A stretch of DNA of 64,000 nucleotides, from contig NZ_JACJSG010000009.1 of the NCBI RefSeq assembly GCF_014697625.1, forward strand, positions 124,001 to 188,000. The letters are read 5' to 3'. The position numbers and the translations under genes were made by a program. Source of the stretch: Anabaena azotica FACHB-119. GTDB lineage: Bacteria; Cyanobacteriota; Cyanobacteriia; Cyanobacteriales; Nostocaceae. How positions within the stretch are numbered: position 1 is the first letter of the stretch; each line of letters starts with the position of its first letter. This document shows positions 35,243-45,259 of the stretch, piece after piece. The notes beneath the pieces were generated by a model. It worked only from the letters and a program-made list of their open reading frames with translations. It had not been told where the DNA came from and did not search any database.

Positions 35243-35476
35243 TCAAATCATAGAATTTATTTGCAACCAATCGGATAAATCAGCCATAGTAGCAAAGTCT
35301 AACAAAACTTCGCCAAGGGCTTCTAATTGATTTAAAGAAAGAGATTGGATACGCTGTTCGATTTCTGGGGATAGTTCACCCAATCTTCTTTTTAGCTGTC
35401 TCAAAATAACGGCTTGCTCTCCTTCAACTATTCCCCGTTCGTAGCCGATACGCTCACCTGTGGTTATGTATCTCAT
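35243..35476 (-). pseudogene. Duplicated tail of an Rpn/DUF4351-type gene
   Basis: The 77-codon frame repeats the C-terminus of the neighbouring gene almost exactly (MRYITTGERIGYERGIVEGE, RRLGELSPEIEQRIQSLSL, LNQLEALGEVLLDFATM). At the DNA level about 219 bp (35262-35480) match 35512-35730, in tandem and in the same orientation. It lacks the nuclease domain, so it is a partial duplication rather than an independent gene, although it has its own ATG. Differences between the copies (K/E, L/R substitutions) are few, which suggests a fairly recent event. Confidence 0.75.
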
Positions 35477-35499
35477 AGTTCCTATTTCATGACGACTAA

Positions 35500-36574
35500 T
35501 TAATTTGTTTGCAACCAGTCAGATAAATCTGTCATCGTAGCAAAGTCTAACAAAGCTTCGCCAAGAGCCTCTAATTGATTTAAAGAAAGAGATTGGATGT
35601 GCTGTTCGATTTCTGGGGATAGTTCGCCCAATCTTCTTTTTAACAGCTTCAAAATAAGTGCTTGTTTTCCTTCAACTATTCCCCGTTCGTAGCCGATACG
35701 CTCACCTGTGGTTATGTATCTCATAGTCCGTTCCTGTTCAAATTGTTTAAACTCTTGCCAAAACTGGTCTTCCAATGCTTTTGGTAAAATCATAACCCAA
35801 TCTATGAAGCGATATAGGTTACGAATGTCTTGTTCTTGTAAGCCTAAATCGTACAACCTGCGAATTAATCTGAATTTCCAGATTTTGCGTTCGGCGGGTG
35901 ATGAGCGCGTCTGTTGAGTTTTCAAATGCGCCATGACTACCGTCGCAAATGGATTACTATTATTTTCTAACTCCTGCCAATTATTTTCATAGTCTAAAAG
36001 TTTAACTATGCCAAACTCAAAATTCAAGCGAGTATTGGGATAGTTGTAACTGTAGTTACTAGGTCGCCAGTCACGGTTACTATCACATAGAATCGCCAAG
36101 CTGATTGCTGGTACGCTGAAACGATCAAATATGCGAAAGTTGTATGTGAACATTCGCTGACTAAAAGCATCCTCTTTTTGTGCCTGAATTTCTACGTGGA
36201 TAGGACTTACGCAAGTGTCATAATCAAACTCACTGTAGGGTGCGTCAGCCCCAATAATTACGTACATATTCAAGGATTTTCCACATCTGACGCACCCTAC
36301 TACTGTGCCAGTTGCGTAAGTCCTGGTGGATTAATAACCACAGTTCTTGACCTTGGATGTGCCAAACTTTCACTAATTGATCAGCATATCGTTTACCTTG
36401 TTCGGCTTCACGGCTAATTTGTTGAAATTCTTTATCAAGAAATTCGTAGGGGCGTTCCCAGTCAATTAATGCAGCCGTTTCCGGGAAAAAGAACTGTATG
36501 GCTTGAGGAAAGTATGCTTCGAGAATTTCTTTCCACGGACTATCAAAATTATGGCGATCGCCTAAATTATTCAT
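35500..36574 (-). pseudogene. Rpn-family (PD-(D/E)xK, DUF4351-tailed) protein split by a MITE
   Basis: The N-terminal part (MNNLGDRHNFDSPWKEILEA to ELWLLIH) and the C-terminal part (VEIQAQKEDAFSQRMFTYN to DLSDWLQTN) are separated by the 123-bp element at 36202-36324 plus a 6-bp target duplication. Removing them restores LLIHVEIQAQKED in frame, the ExQ core (IEIQ) of the Rpn/transposase-like PD-(D/E)xK nuclease family, with IFDRF and FIDWVMILP following as usual. The C-terminus (RRLGELSPEIEQ..SLSLNQLEALGEALLDF) is the DUF4351 module. Such proteins promote DNA breakage and recombination in bacteria. As it stands the gene is disrupted. Its full length would be about 317 residues. Confidence 0.85.
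36202..36324. mobile_element. Family A MITE inserted in the Rpn-type gene
   Basis: Ends AGGACTTACGCAAGTGTCA and TGCCAGTTGCGTAAGTCCT are inverted repeats (17 of 19 match). The target duplication GTGGAT is at 36196-36201 and 36326-36331. The interior has the TAGGGTGCGTCAG/CTGACGCACCCTA core, unlike the copies at 39198, 60198 and 62812, which have a different interior. Confidence 0.9.
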
Positions 36575-36598
36575 GAAATAATGGAGAATCAACTACCT

Positions 36599-36750
36599 AA
36601 TAGCAGGGGACAGGTGATAGGTGACAGGTGAGTCCAGTCCTGTAGGCGGGTTTCCCGCCGTAGGGAACTGGCGAACCCGGAGGGTGACAGCTTCAAAACC
36701 TGCTTACTATAACGATTTTATGATTGACTCATGTTCTCATCTATGTGGTT
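36599..36750. mobile_element. Family C element, truncated, with a nested 57-bp repeat
   Basis: Starts AATAGCAGGGGACAGGTGA and continues through GGTGACAGCTTCAAAACCTGCTTA and TTTTATGATT to ATGTTCTCATCTATGTGG, then loses similarity before the expected CTGCTA end. A GTCCTGTAGGCGGGTTTCCC block (about 36629-36683) interrupts the GGTGACAG heptamers; the same block is nested at 24941-24999. Confidence 0.65.
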
Positions 36751-37253
36751 AAGGACATCGGTATTAATTAATACTTACGTTTTTTGATAATACTTAGCGA
36801 ATCTCTGCTTGTAGAATACTGAGTGATTCTACTCTGAGTTTTTAGGCAATGAATCTGCTTTTTCGGTGATTATCACTGCCAAACTCCCCCAGATGAAACT
36901 TATACGGCTGAAACTGCGTCTATATTCAGGTATATGATTCTCGCTCTTTAGGTACAAAATGTTAGCTTTTCTCAACGTCAGACAAAAAATTAGGCATCTG
37001 CACTTACTCTGAGTAAATGCCTCATGCGTGGTTTCAACATATAACGTTACAAAATTTTAAGTTTATAAATTTGCAGTAAACACCCAACATACATGGATTT
37101 CCCAGGCTTGAGAACCATAAAAAAGACAGGAGCCGTGCAATTCCTGCATAAAATTCATGAGTAAAGACGTAATAACAATGGAATCGTTGATACGTCTTCA
37201 TCAAGATGGCGGACTCAAGGGTGAACTGCTAGCTCACAAGATAAGTGCGATAA
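36751..37253. other. Spacer upstream of the HetZ-related gene
   Basis: AT-rich region with no repeat family recognised and no supported gene. A direct TACTTACG/TACTTAGCG similarity near 36773 and 36792 is short and probably chance. It is likely to contain the promoter of the gene starting at 37308. Confidence 0.4.
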
Positions 37254-37307
37254 ATGGGGGTTGTGATGCACACTTTAAAGAAGGGTTTCGAGGAGTGCAA
37301 TCTCACT

Positions 37308-38441
37308 ATGGTAACGGAAGCAGAAAAACTAGCGCAATTTTGGCGCAAGCGACTAGCTGCGGACTGTCCAGAACTAAATGTGGCTGCAATAGAAAGTATC
37401 ACTCTCTGGCTGTTAGGACGTGATTCACAACGCTTGGATCTGCTCAACCTGAAAGAACTTGAGATTGCAAAGCAAGCGATGGAATATCGCTGGAAGATTT
37501 TAAGCCAACGCTACTTGAATGTAGGGCGGGAACGTGCATACCGTAATCTAATTACTCGCTTGGGGAGTTTAGCGACATTACGGCATAGAATTCAAACTTG
37601 GATCAGTTTAAGCCGCGATCGCCAACGCACAGTTATTGACGTTTTGCAAGAGGTAATCCAAGAACTACTACAAAACGATACATACGTTCAGCAACAAATG
37701 GCGTACATCGCAGAAGTAGCCATAGATAAACGTCTCAGAGACACTTTACTGTTCGCTACGGTAGAAGAGTATTGTTTGCGACCAGTACGCAACCAGCCTT
37801 TGTTAGTATATCGCTTCGTCAACTACTTACGCCGTTCTCAACGTGGTGGCTTAACCCAAGTACCAGGAGGCGATTTAGTGAGATTGGTTTCCGAAGAAGT
37901 GCTGACAGATGATAGCGATAATCGCATTAACTTGGTGGATAACCAAGCGATCGCCGAATATCAAGAAGCACAACAATTAGAGGAACAACAAGCACTGCGC
38001 CAAACAGTACAACAAGAATTTGCCAACTACCTACAAGAAAACTTGGGAACAGAAGCCGTTGAATGGTTAAAAATGTACCTCCAAGGTAAAACCCAAGATG
38101 AAATTGCCAAGAAATTAAACAAACCAATCAAAGAAATCTATCGACTGCGGGAAAAAATCAGCTATCATGCAGTCCGGGTTTTTGCCCTCAAAGGTAAACC
38201 AGAACTCGTAGATAATTGGCTAGCAATTTCCTTGCAGGAGAACAACTTGGGTTTAACACAAAACCAATGGCAAGAACTCTATGCTAATTTAACCCCCATT
38301 GGGCGACAAGTACTGGATCTGCGGAAAGCTGGTAATTCCATAGAAGCGGTAGCCCAAGAATTAAATCTCAAACCCCATCAAGTAATGGGCGAATGGACTA
38401 AAGTCTACCTCGCAGCGCAAGCCATGAGAACTCAAGAATAA
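37308..38441 (+). CDS. HetZ-related regulatory protein
   Basis: A 377-residue soluble, basic, all-helical protein. It resembles the HetZ family of heterocyst-differentiation regulators (AEKLAQFWRKRLAADCPELN, LLGRDSQRLDLLN, ISLSRDRQRTVIDVLQEVI). The C-terminal half has two sigma-like helix-turn-helix segments (KTQDEIAKKLNKPIKEIYRL and NSIEAVAQELNLKPHQV), consistent with DNA binding. In Anabaena hetZ lies beside patU genes; here no patU is adjacent, so this is more likely a paralogue than hetZ itself. AGGAG lies 12 bases before ATG 37308. In-frame ATGs at 37254 and 37266 would add up to 18 residues (HTLKKGFEECNLT) and cannot be ruled out. Confidence 0.6.
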   Translation: MVTEAEKLAQFWRKRLAADCPELNVAAIESITLWLLGRDSQRLDLLNLKELEIAKQAMEYRWKILSQRYLNVGRERAYRNLITRLGSLATLRHRIQTWISLSRDRQRTVIDVLQEVIQELLQNDTYVQQQMAYIAEVAIDKRLRDTLLFATVEEYCLRPVRNQPLLVYRFVNYLRRSQRGGLTQVPGGDLVRLVSEEVLTDDSDNRINLVDNQAIAEYQEAQQLEEQQALRQTVQQEFANYLQENLGTEAVEWLKMYLQGKTQDEIAKKLNKPIKEIYRLREKISYHAVRVFALKGKPELVDNWLAISLQENNLGLTQNQWQELYANLTPIGRQVLDLRKAGNSIEAVAQELNLKPHQVMGEWTKVYLAAQAMRTQE

Positions 38442-38912
38442 TGGAGTTGACCCATGAAAAGGAAAAATCAAGAGTTTGGACAAGGGTATAGGAGTATGTA
38501 TAGGTACGCAAAACCTAGACACCCCTATACCCTAACCCCAATTAACCCAGTATTAACAGACGATCTAATTGCGTAAATTCTCAATAACTAAGGCGAATGT
38601 TGTTAGTGGTAGCCAGGCGTTAAGCTTGTACGGAGAACTAAGAACTGAGTGCTGAGGACTAAGTACTATTAGTAAGGTGAGGTGTAAGCCTCTGCCTAGT
38701 CAAACTCTAGCCTCTAGCCTCCAGCTTCTTAGCTGATTAAATTTATTCATATTGCTTATAAAATACTCTGCATCAATCTTTAGGTAGAAATCCGCAATTG
38801 CCACCAGGACAATTAGATATAAATTATGTCATCTTTAACTAGAAATCTTATTTGGTAGTTGCACTCTTTATTTTGAGCTACTGCCACAACATTTTTATAA
38901 AATATTCCTCCT

Positions 38913-39086
38913 ATGGCTAATAACCACGACAAAATCAAATTTCCCCTTTGGCAGTATCTCAACCAACCATTGTTTAGCCGTGACTTAGAGTTGAATCCCC
39001 GACGCTTCGCTTACAATTGGCGGATTGGACTCTTAAAGCGGTGTTGGCATAAAGAATGTGATGCTAAAGGGCCACAACAGCATTGA
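38913..39086 (+). CDS. Small conserved-looking protein (57 aa)
   Basis: A 57-codon frame from ATG 38913 to TGA 39086. It encodes a basic, aromatic-rich peptide: KIKFPLWQYLNQPLFSRDLE, then LNPRRFAYNWRIGLLKRCWH and KECDAKGPQQH. The composition (many W, R, L, N, P) is protein-like and unlike the surrounding repeats. I think similar short proteins occur in other filamentous cyanobacteria but cannot verify it. No ribosome-binding site is visible (CTCCT precedes the ATG). It lies alone between the HetZ-related gene and a repeat element. Confidence 0.5.
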   Translation: MANNHDKIKFPLWQYLNQPLFSRDLELNPRRFAYNWRIGLLKRCWHKECDAKGPQQH

Positions 39087-39197
39087 GGTAGGGAACAGGG
39101 GACAGGTGACAGGGAACAGGTTTATAGGTTCCTAGTGCAACAGTTTTGTGTCCTCATAGATTAGGACAGCGACTAAGCATAAAATGCCTATAAGAAC

Positions 39198-39319
39198 AGG
39201 ACTTACGCAAGTGTCACAATTGGTGGTTGGTGCGTGACGCTACAAGTTTCATTACTACGTTCAAATATTTTCGCTCCTCACACACCCTACAGAAACAATA
39301 TGCCAGTTGCGTAAGTCCT
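39198..39319. mobile_element. Family A MITE
   Basis: A 122-bp element with ends AGGACTTACGCAAGTGTCAC and TGCCAGTTGCGTAAGTCCT. A direct 6-bp target duplication AAGAAC lies at 39192-39197 and 39321-39326. The interior (TTGGTGGTTGGTGCGTGACG, CTACGTTCAAATATTTTCGC) is shared with 60198-60316 and 62812-62933. It is inserted in a degenerate GGGACAGG-type repeat stretch (39089-39360) related to family C. Confidence 0.9.
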
Positions 39320-39355
39320 AAAGAACAAGGTTTAAAGACTGTAACCTGTCCCCTG

Positions 39356-40633
39356 CTATAAATGTGGCTTTTTCCCATCCAACAAAGCACTCACTGTCAT
39401 ATCACCCATGACATTAATCGCAGTGCGACAGCGATCTAAAAACCAATCTACAGTTACTAGCAAAGCTATATACTCAGTAGGCAAGTTGACAGAAGTAAAA
39501 ACCAACGTCATTGTTACAAGTCCAGCGTTGGGAATACCTGCTGCGCCCACTGAGGCAAAAATAGAGGTGAGAACAACAATTAACTGCTGTCCCAAATTCA
39601 AATGCTGCCCAATGACTTGTGAGATATACAATGCAGACATTGCTTCGTATAGGGCTGTACCATCGTTGTTGAAGTTTGCACCGACTAATGCGCCTAAAGA
39701 TGCAGAAGATTCTCTTAAGCCAATTTTGGTTTGCAATACTTCAAAGGTGATAGGCATAGCTACGGTGGAGGAAGATGTCGAGAACGCAGTCAGAAAGGCA
39801 TCAGTACCACCAGCTAAAAATTTCACAGGGTTTACCCAAGAACCAATTTTGACTCTCGACAGGTAATAGGCAGCTTGTAATACTAGGGCTACTAGCACCG
39901 CTATAATAAAGGCGGCTAAAGATTGGAAGGGGGCAAAACCTCTTTCGGCTACAGTTTTAGCGACAATACCGAAGACAGCGAAGGGAACTAAGGCAATTAC
40001 CCAGTTGAGGATACGAATTACCGCTTCAAACAAAACTGCGATCGCATCTTCTACGGGTTGGTAACTATTCTTCCCTTGAGCGATTTGTTCTGATTTTAAG
40101 CCGCGCAGCACTATACCAAAACACAGGGCAATCACAATTAATTGAATCACATTGTTATCCACCAGTGGCTTGAGGATAGCCTCTGGTACAGCATCTTTGA
40201 CTAGTCCCCAGGGATCAAGACTTTGGCCTGTAATTGTTTTTTGTGGTTTGGCTAAATCTCCCCAAGTGCCAGGGCGTAAAATATTAGCGACTAAAAGCCC
40301 GATGATAATCGCTACAGTAGTATTTGTTAATAACAATACTGCTAGTCGCCGTCCGGCTGTACCTGGGATATTGGTAGTCATAAAGGTATGCAGCACTGCT
40401 ACCAAAATCAAAGGTGTAGCTAAGGCGCGGAGGGCTTTGAGTACCAGTTCGGCAGGAATTGCCAAATTGTTAATTAAAGCCGCATTGCTGGGGTTGGGGT
40501 TGCCTGCACCCAAGGCTATGCCTAAGATAACTGCTAGTACCAAAGCAATAACTATTTGTAGAGTGAGAGGGATACGCCTCCACCAAGGGCGAGTTTCGGT
40601 TTCCGGCGGATGATTACTCTCTGGTTGATTCAT
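39356..40633 (-). CDS. Dicarboxylate/amino acid:cation symporter (DAACS family)
   Basis: A 425-residue membrane protein of the GltP/GltT/DctA family. It has eight hydrophobic segments, the first TLQIVIALVLAVILGIALG. The first hairpin has the Ser-rich motif TAFSTSSSTVAMPITFEVL, and the TM7 motif is NNDGTALYEA (usually NMDGTALYE), followed by hairpin 2 (SVGAAGIPNAGLVTM) and TM8 with DWFLDRCRTAINVMGD, where the Asp and Asn bind substrate and sodium. The Arg in DRCRT suggests an acidic amino acid or dicarboxylate as substrate. It couples uptake to Na+ or H+. The N-terminus is Pro/Thr-rich and cytosolic. It is a single-gene unit. Confidence 0.9.
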   Translation of the reverse strand: MNQPESNHPPETETRPWWRRIPLTLQIVIALVLAVILGIALGAGNPNPSNAALINNLAIPAELVLKALRALATPLILVAVLHTFMTTNIPGTAGRRLAVLLLTNTTVAIIIGLLVANILRPGTWGDLAKPQKTITGQSLDPWGLVKDAVPEAILKPLVDNNVIQLIVIALCFGIVLRGLKSEQIAQGKNSYQPVEDAIAVLFEAVIRILNWVIALVPFAVFGIVAKTVAERGFAPFQSLAAFIIAVLVALVLQAAYYLSRVKIGSWVNPVKFLAGGTDAFLTAFSTSSSTVAMPITFEVLQTKIGLRESSASLGALVGANFNNDGTALYEAMSALYISQVIGQHLNLGQQLIVVLTSIFASVGAAGIPNAGLVTMTLVFTSVNLPTEYIALLVTVDWFLDRCRTAINVMGDMTVSALLDGKKPHL

Positions 40634-40882
40634 GCTAAATGTGGGGTAAATGGTAGGTAAATGAAAATGATGTAATGATTAAAACATCACTTTCGGAAGT
40701 GAAATTTCTGTAAAAACGTTAATCTAAGATTTCGTTGTCAGTAGTCAGTGGTCAGTGGTAGAAGATGTTTTAAGATAGCCCATTTTCAGGTCAGGGATTA
40801 ATCCAAATAAAAAACAACGGACAACTGACTACTAACGATTGACTTATGGACAATATTGTGGGCTAGTGCTGGGAGTATTGAT

Positions 40883-43800
40883 ATGTCCTTTGTACCTTTA
40901 CATATTCATAGTGATTACAGCCTGCTGGATGGGGCTAGCCAGCTACCAGAATTGATTGATCAGGCGATCGCATTGGGTATTAAGGCGATCGCAGTTACCG
41001 ATCACGGTGTCATGTATGGTGCTGTTGAACTGCTGAAAACTTGCCGCAGTAAAAATATTAAGCCAATCATTGGCAACGAAATGTATATAATTAACGGCGA
41101 TATCGAGAAACAAGAACGTCGTCCTAAATATCATCAAGTTGTTTTAGCAAAAAATACTAAAGGATACAAAAATTTAGTTAAATTAACTACAATTTCTCAC
41201 CTCAAAGGTGTGCAAGGTAAAGGGATTTTTTCCCGTCCTTGTATCAATAAAGAATTACTACAACAATATCATGAAGGATTAATTGTTACCAGTGCTTGTT
41301 TAGGTGGAGAAATACCCCAAGCAATCCTCAGTGGTAGACCAGATGCAGCGCGGAAAGTTGCCCAATGGTATAAGGATGTATTTGGTGATGATTTCTATTT
41401 AGAAATTCAAGACCACGGTTCCCAAGAAGACCGCATTGTTAACGTAGAAATTATTAGAATTGCTAAGGAATTAGGAATTAAATTTGTTGCCACCAACGAT
41501 TCCCATTTTATCTCTTGTTTTGACGTAGAAGCTCACGATGCCTTGTTATGTATTCAAACAGGCAAACTTATCATTGAAGAAAACCGGATGCGTTATAGCG
41601 GTACAGAATATCTCAAATCAGGTGACGAGATGAAGCTGCTATTTCGTGACCATTTAAGTGATGATATCATCGCCCAAGCCATAGCCACAACCGAAGAAGT
41701 TGCCGATAAAGTCGAGCCTTACAATATAATGGGTGAGCCTCGCATTCCCAACTATCCCATTCCTGCGGGTCATACTGCTGATACTTATGTAGAAGAGGTG
41801 GCTTGGCAAGGTCTTTTAGATAGATTAAATCGCAAATCTCGCAGCGAAGTTGATTCCGTCTACAAAGAAAGATTGGAATATGAATTAAAAATGCTGCAAC
41901 AGATGGGATTTTCTACCTACTTTTTAGTAGTTTGGGATTACATTAAATTCGCTAGAGATAATAATATTCCTGTGGGGCCTGGTCGTGGATGTGTTCTCAG
42001 CGATACCAAGGTAATGGTAGCAAGTGGAGAACAAATTTTTATCAAAGATATTCAAATTGGGCAACAGGTTATTACCCATCAAGGAAATATACTACCTGTG
42101 ACCAATAAACACGAGTATCCATGTAATGAAGAAATTGTCAAAATCACTGCTGCTAATGAAGAACTATTTTTAACTAAAGATCATAAAATTTGGGCAGTTA
42201 AAACTGATGAATGTGTTGTCATGGGTTACAAACAAGCAAATGTTTGTAAACCTAGTTGTACTCGATACTGTTCCTCCAAACCCTATCGAAAATATCAACT
42301 AAATTGGATAGAAGCAGGAAATCTCCGCAAAAATGATTTTGTTGTCTTTCCTAGAGTTAAATCTGCTGAACAAGAAATTGTTTTTGATTTAATAAAATTT
42401 ATAGAGAATAAATCTCATTTAAGATTTGATGAGGAATTTATCTGGTATGAAATCGGCACAAATAATTTAAAAACACAGAAAATTCCTAGATACATCACAT
42501 TTAACGAAGACCTGGCCAAAATTCTGGGATATTATATTGCTGAGGGATGGTCAAGACTGGGAGTCAGAGAGTGTGCTGTTGGTTTTGGACTCGCAAAAGA
42601 TGAGATGAATTATGCTGAGGAAATTTGCCGTCTCATCAATCAAGTTTTTGGTTTAGATAGTAAAATATTTCCTCATCCTCAAAAGAACTCCTTACAAGTT
42701 ATTAGTTACTCTAGAATTGTGGGAGAATTTTTAGCTAGCTTGTGTGGTAAAGGAGCGAACTATAAGCATATACCTGCTGATATTGTTACTAAAGGCAAGT
42801 CAGAATACATCAAAATTTTAATCGCTTACCTGTTTAGAGGTGATGGTCATCCCGGCACAAAAGATAAAACTATAAATCTCAAATATACAACCACATCTCA
42901 TAATCTTGCTTCACAATTAAGATTACTGTTGTCACGCTTTGGATACTGGGCATCTATCATTAAAAGACGAAAACAAAAAGTTAATTGGGCGACAGAATAT
43001 TCAGTAAAACTATCAGGAAAACAACTTTTAAACTGGAATGCTGACTTTATTGATTTTCCAGTAGGCATCAAAACGCAAAAGTTTTGTAGAAATGATAGTT
43101 TTTATATAGATGATAATTACATCTATCTCAAAATCAAAGACATCAAGACATTAAATTATAATGGTTATGTCTATGATATTAGTGTCCCTGGAGATACGTC
43201 ATACATAGGTAACTCAATAGCTATCCATAACTCTGCCGCAGGTTCATTGGTAGCTTATACAATGGGAATTACTAACATTGACCCGGTACATCATGGGTTG
43301 CTATTCGAGCGATTTTTGAACCCGGAACGGAAATCAATGCCTGATATCGATACAGATTTCTGTATTGAACAACGGGATAAAGTTATTGAATATGTCACAG
43401 AAAAATACGGTAAAGAAAGAGTAGCCCAAATCATTACCTTTAACCGTCTAACCTCCAAAGCAGTTTTAAAAGATGTCGCCAGAGTGTTAGATATTCCCTA
43501 TGGGGAAGCTGATAAAATGGCGAAATTAATTCCTGTTGTGCGGGGTAAACCAACCAAACTTAAGGTGATGATTTCCGATGATACCCCGGAACCAGAGTTT
43601 AAAGAAAAATATGATAATGACCCTAGAGTTCGCCATTGGCTTGATATGGCGATGCGAATTGAAGGTACTAACAAAACCTTTGGTGTTCACGCTGCGGGTG
43701 TGGTAATTTCTGCGGAACCTTTAGATGAAATTGTCCCATTGCAAAAGAATAATGACGGTTCTGTAATTACTCAGTATTTCATGGAAGATTTGGAATCGAT

Positions 43801-44755
43801 GGGTTTGTTGAAAATGGACTTTTTAGGGTTGAAAAACCTCACCATGATTCAGAAAACTATTGATTTGATTGAAGCAAAGCACGGTTTTAGAATTGACCCT
43901 TATGAAATTACGAATACAGAACGTAAGGCACAAAAAATCTTAGCTAAAGGTGAATATAAGACTCTGCCTAAAGATGTACAAAAGACCTATGAGCTTTTAG
44001 AATCTGGGGAATTAGAAGGAATATTTCAGTTGGAATCTTCAGGAATGAAGCAGATAGTCAGAGATTTGAAGCCTTCTAATATTGAAGATATCTCTTCTAT
44101 CTTGGCACTGTATCGTCCAGGCCCGTTAGATGCGGGGTTGATTCCTAAGTTTATTAACCGTAAACATGGTAGAGAAAATATCGATTATGAAAGCCAGATT
44201 TTAGAACCCATATTAAATGAAACCTACGGAATCATGGTCTATCAAGAGCAGATTATGAAAATTGCTCAAGACATGGCTGGTTATTCTTTGGGACAAGCTG
44301 ATTTGCTGCGTCGTGCTATGGGTAAGAAGAAAGTTTCGGAGATGCAGAAGCAGCAGGAAAAGTTTATTGATGGTTCAACTAAGAATGGTGTGAAAAAGCA
44401 AGTAGCTGAAAAGCTATTTGATGATATGTTGAAGTTCGCTGAATATTGTTTAAGTTATGAGACGGAAGTTTTAACGGTTGAATATGGGTTTTTACCTATT
44501 GGGGAGATTGTTGAGAAAGGGATTGAATGTAGGGTGTTTAGTGTTGATAGTAATGGGATTGTTTACACTCAGCCTATTGCCCAATGGCATAATAGAGGAC
44601 AGCAGGAAGTGTTTGAATATTGTTTAGAGGATGGGTCTGTAATTCGGGCGACTAAAGACCATAAATTTATGACTCAAGATGGGCAAATGTTACCAATTGA
44701 TGAGATATTTGAGCGGGGGTTGGATTTGTTGCAGGTGGAGGGTTTACCGGGGTAG
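40883..44755 (+). CDS. dnaE: DNA polymerase III alpha subunit, N-terminal part, with two inteins
   Basis: A 1290-residue precursor. The N-extein has the PHP domain ([28 protein letters not shown] [13 protein letters not shown]) and the polymerase core ([27 protein letters not shown] with catalytic acids, [11 protein letters not shown]). A cis intein (residues 370-783) interrupts GPGRG^S. The chain ends in the 102-residue N-half of the cyanobacterial split intein (from C1189, [20 protein letters not shown]), so the polymerase must be completed by trans-splicing with a separate DnaE-C gene not in this window. The ATG at 40883 (after GGGAG) is preferred to TTG at 40856 because the PHP domain begins immediately after it. 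It replicates the chromosome. Confidence 0.95.
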   Translation: MSFVPLHIHSDYSLLDGASQLPELIDQAIALGIKAIAVTDHGVMYGAVELLKTCRSKNIKPIIGNEMYIINGDIEKQERRPKYHQVVLAKNTKGYKNLVKLTTISHLKGVQGKGIFSRPCINKELLQQYHEGLIVTSACLGGEIPQAILSGRPDAARKVAQWYKDVFGDDFYLEIQDHGSQEDRIVNVEIIRIAKELGIKFVATNDSHFISCFDVEAHDALLCIQTGKLIIEENRMRYSGTEYLKSGDEMKLLFRDHLSDDIIAQAIATTEEVADKVEPYNIMGEPRIPNYPIPAGHTADTYVEEVAWQGLLDRLNRKSRSEVDSVYKERLEYELKMLQQMGFSTYFLVVWDYIKFARDNNIPVGPGRGCVLSDTKVMVASGEQIFIKDIQIGQQVITHQGNILPVTNKHEYPCNEEIVKITAANEELFLTKDHKIWAVKTDECVVMGYKQANVCKPSCTRYCSSKPYRKYQLNWIEAGNLRKNDFVVFPRVKSAEQEIVFDLIKFIENKSHLRFDEEFIWYEIGTNNLKTQKIPRYITFNEDLAKILGYYIAEGWSRLGVRECAVGFGLAKDEMNYAEEICRLINQVFGLDSKIFPHPQKNSLQVISYSRIVGEFLASLCGKGANYKHIPADIVTKGKSEYIKILIAYLFRGDGHPGTKDKTINLKYTTTSHNLASQLRLLLSRFGYWASIIKRRKQKVNWATEYSVKLSGKQLLNWNADFIDFPVGIKTQKFCRNDSFYIDDNYIYLKIKDIKTLNYNGYVYDISVPGDTSYIGNSIAIHNSAAGSLVAYTMGITNIDPVHHGLLFERFLNPERKSMPDIDTDFCIEQRDKVIEYVTEKYGKERVAQIITFNRLTSKAVLKDVARVLDIPYGEADKMAKLIPVVRGKPTKLKVMISDDTPEPEFKEKYDNDPRVRHWLDMAMRIEGTNKTFGVHAAGVVISAEPLDEIVPLQKNNDGSVITQYFMEDLESMGLLKMDFLGLKNLTMIQKTIDLIEAKHGFRIDPYEITNTERKAQKILAKGEYKTLPKDVQKTYELLESGELEGIFQLESSGMKQIVRDLKPSNIEDISSILALYRPGPLDAGLIPKFINRKHGRENIDYESQILEPILNETYGIMVYQEQIMKIAQDMAGYSLGQADLLRRAMGKKKVSEMQKQQEKFIDGSTKNGVKKQVAEKLFDDMLKFAEYCLSYETEVLTVEYGFLPIGEIVEKGIECRVFSVDSNGIVYTQPIAQWHNRGQQEVFEYCLEDGSVIRATKDHKFMTQDGQMLPIDEIFERGLDLLQVEGLPG
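41990..43231 (+). other. Cis-splicing intein with LAGLIDADG-type endonuclease domain in DnaE
   Basis: 414 codons inserted between GPGRG and SAAGSLV. Block A starts with Cys1 ([17 protein letters not shown]). Block B is [13 protein letters not shown] (TxxH-like). The endonuclease-type blocks [13 protein letters not shown] and [12 protein letters not shown] follow at precursor residues about 544-556 and 647-658. The end is [20 protein letters not shown] (blocks F and G with penultimate His and final Asn), followed by Ser+1. All four splicing-critical positions (Cys1, block B His, HN, Ser+1) look present, so splicing should be possible. The homing motif retains acidic residues (E in IAEG, D in RGDG), so it may be active. 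Confidence 0.9.
44447..44752 (+). other. N-terminal half of the split DnaE intein (IntN)
   Basis: 102 codons at the end of the dnaE N-gene, from Cys1 ([14 protein letters not shown]) through the block B region ([11 protein letters not shown]) to LLQVEGLPG and a stop. The size equals that of Nostoc DnaE IntN. It pairs non-covalently with the 36-residue IntC encoded by a separate dnaE-C locus and splices the two exteins. The partner is outside the window. Confidence 0.95.
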
Positions 44756-45259
44756 GAGGAAGGGACTTATAGATAAAAAAATATCTAAAATGTAGGGTGC
44801 GTCAGTACGAGAAACCATAGCTATACCACAAAAATATTCATACTGACGCACCTTATACCAAATTAATATGAAGCCGCATAGAATAATATGTCGATAATAA
44901 TTGAACGCAGATGCACGCAGATACACGCAGATAAATCTATGGATTTTATATTATGTGCAACCTCATATAAAATTGGTATTACTAACAGTCAAATTGGATA
45001 ATTTATTTTTTGGTATTCCTTAAACGGAGTTCGGACAATCAATATAAAATTTTACTCACAGGTGTTTAGAAAGTCGAACATTATACTAACTAACCCCTCT
45101 TCAAACGTTTCCCCGAAACGGAGAGAGGCTTTTTTAAAAGCCCCATTCTTTTGTAGGGGAAACAGGCTAGGTGAGTTAAGTTTTTAATATTTTGATGCAA
45201 GCAAAAATACTTTTGAAACATCCTCTGAGAATAAATGTAAGAAAAATTAGCCAAAAACT
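44756..45259. other. Spacer between dnaE-N and the NACHT gene
   Basis: Holds a TAGGGTGCGTCAG inverted-repeat element (44793-44855), a CGCAGATGCACGCAGATACACG repeat (written CGCAGATGCACGCAG then ATACACG; about 44905-44927) that recurs at about 57537-57560, and a short AT-rich tail. The two genes converge. I see no gene here. Confidence 0.6.

Noticed and set aside
39240..39290. Yfr1-like CTCCTCACACAC stretch in family A elements
   Set aside because: It resembles the ACTCCTCACAC core of the Yfr1 small RNA, but lies inside a repeated MITE without the flanking stems or terminator.
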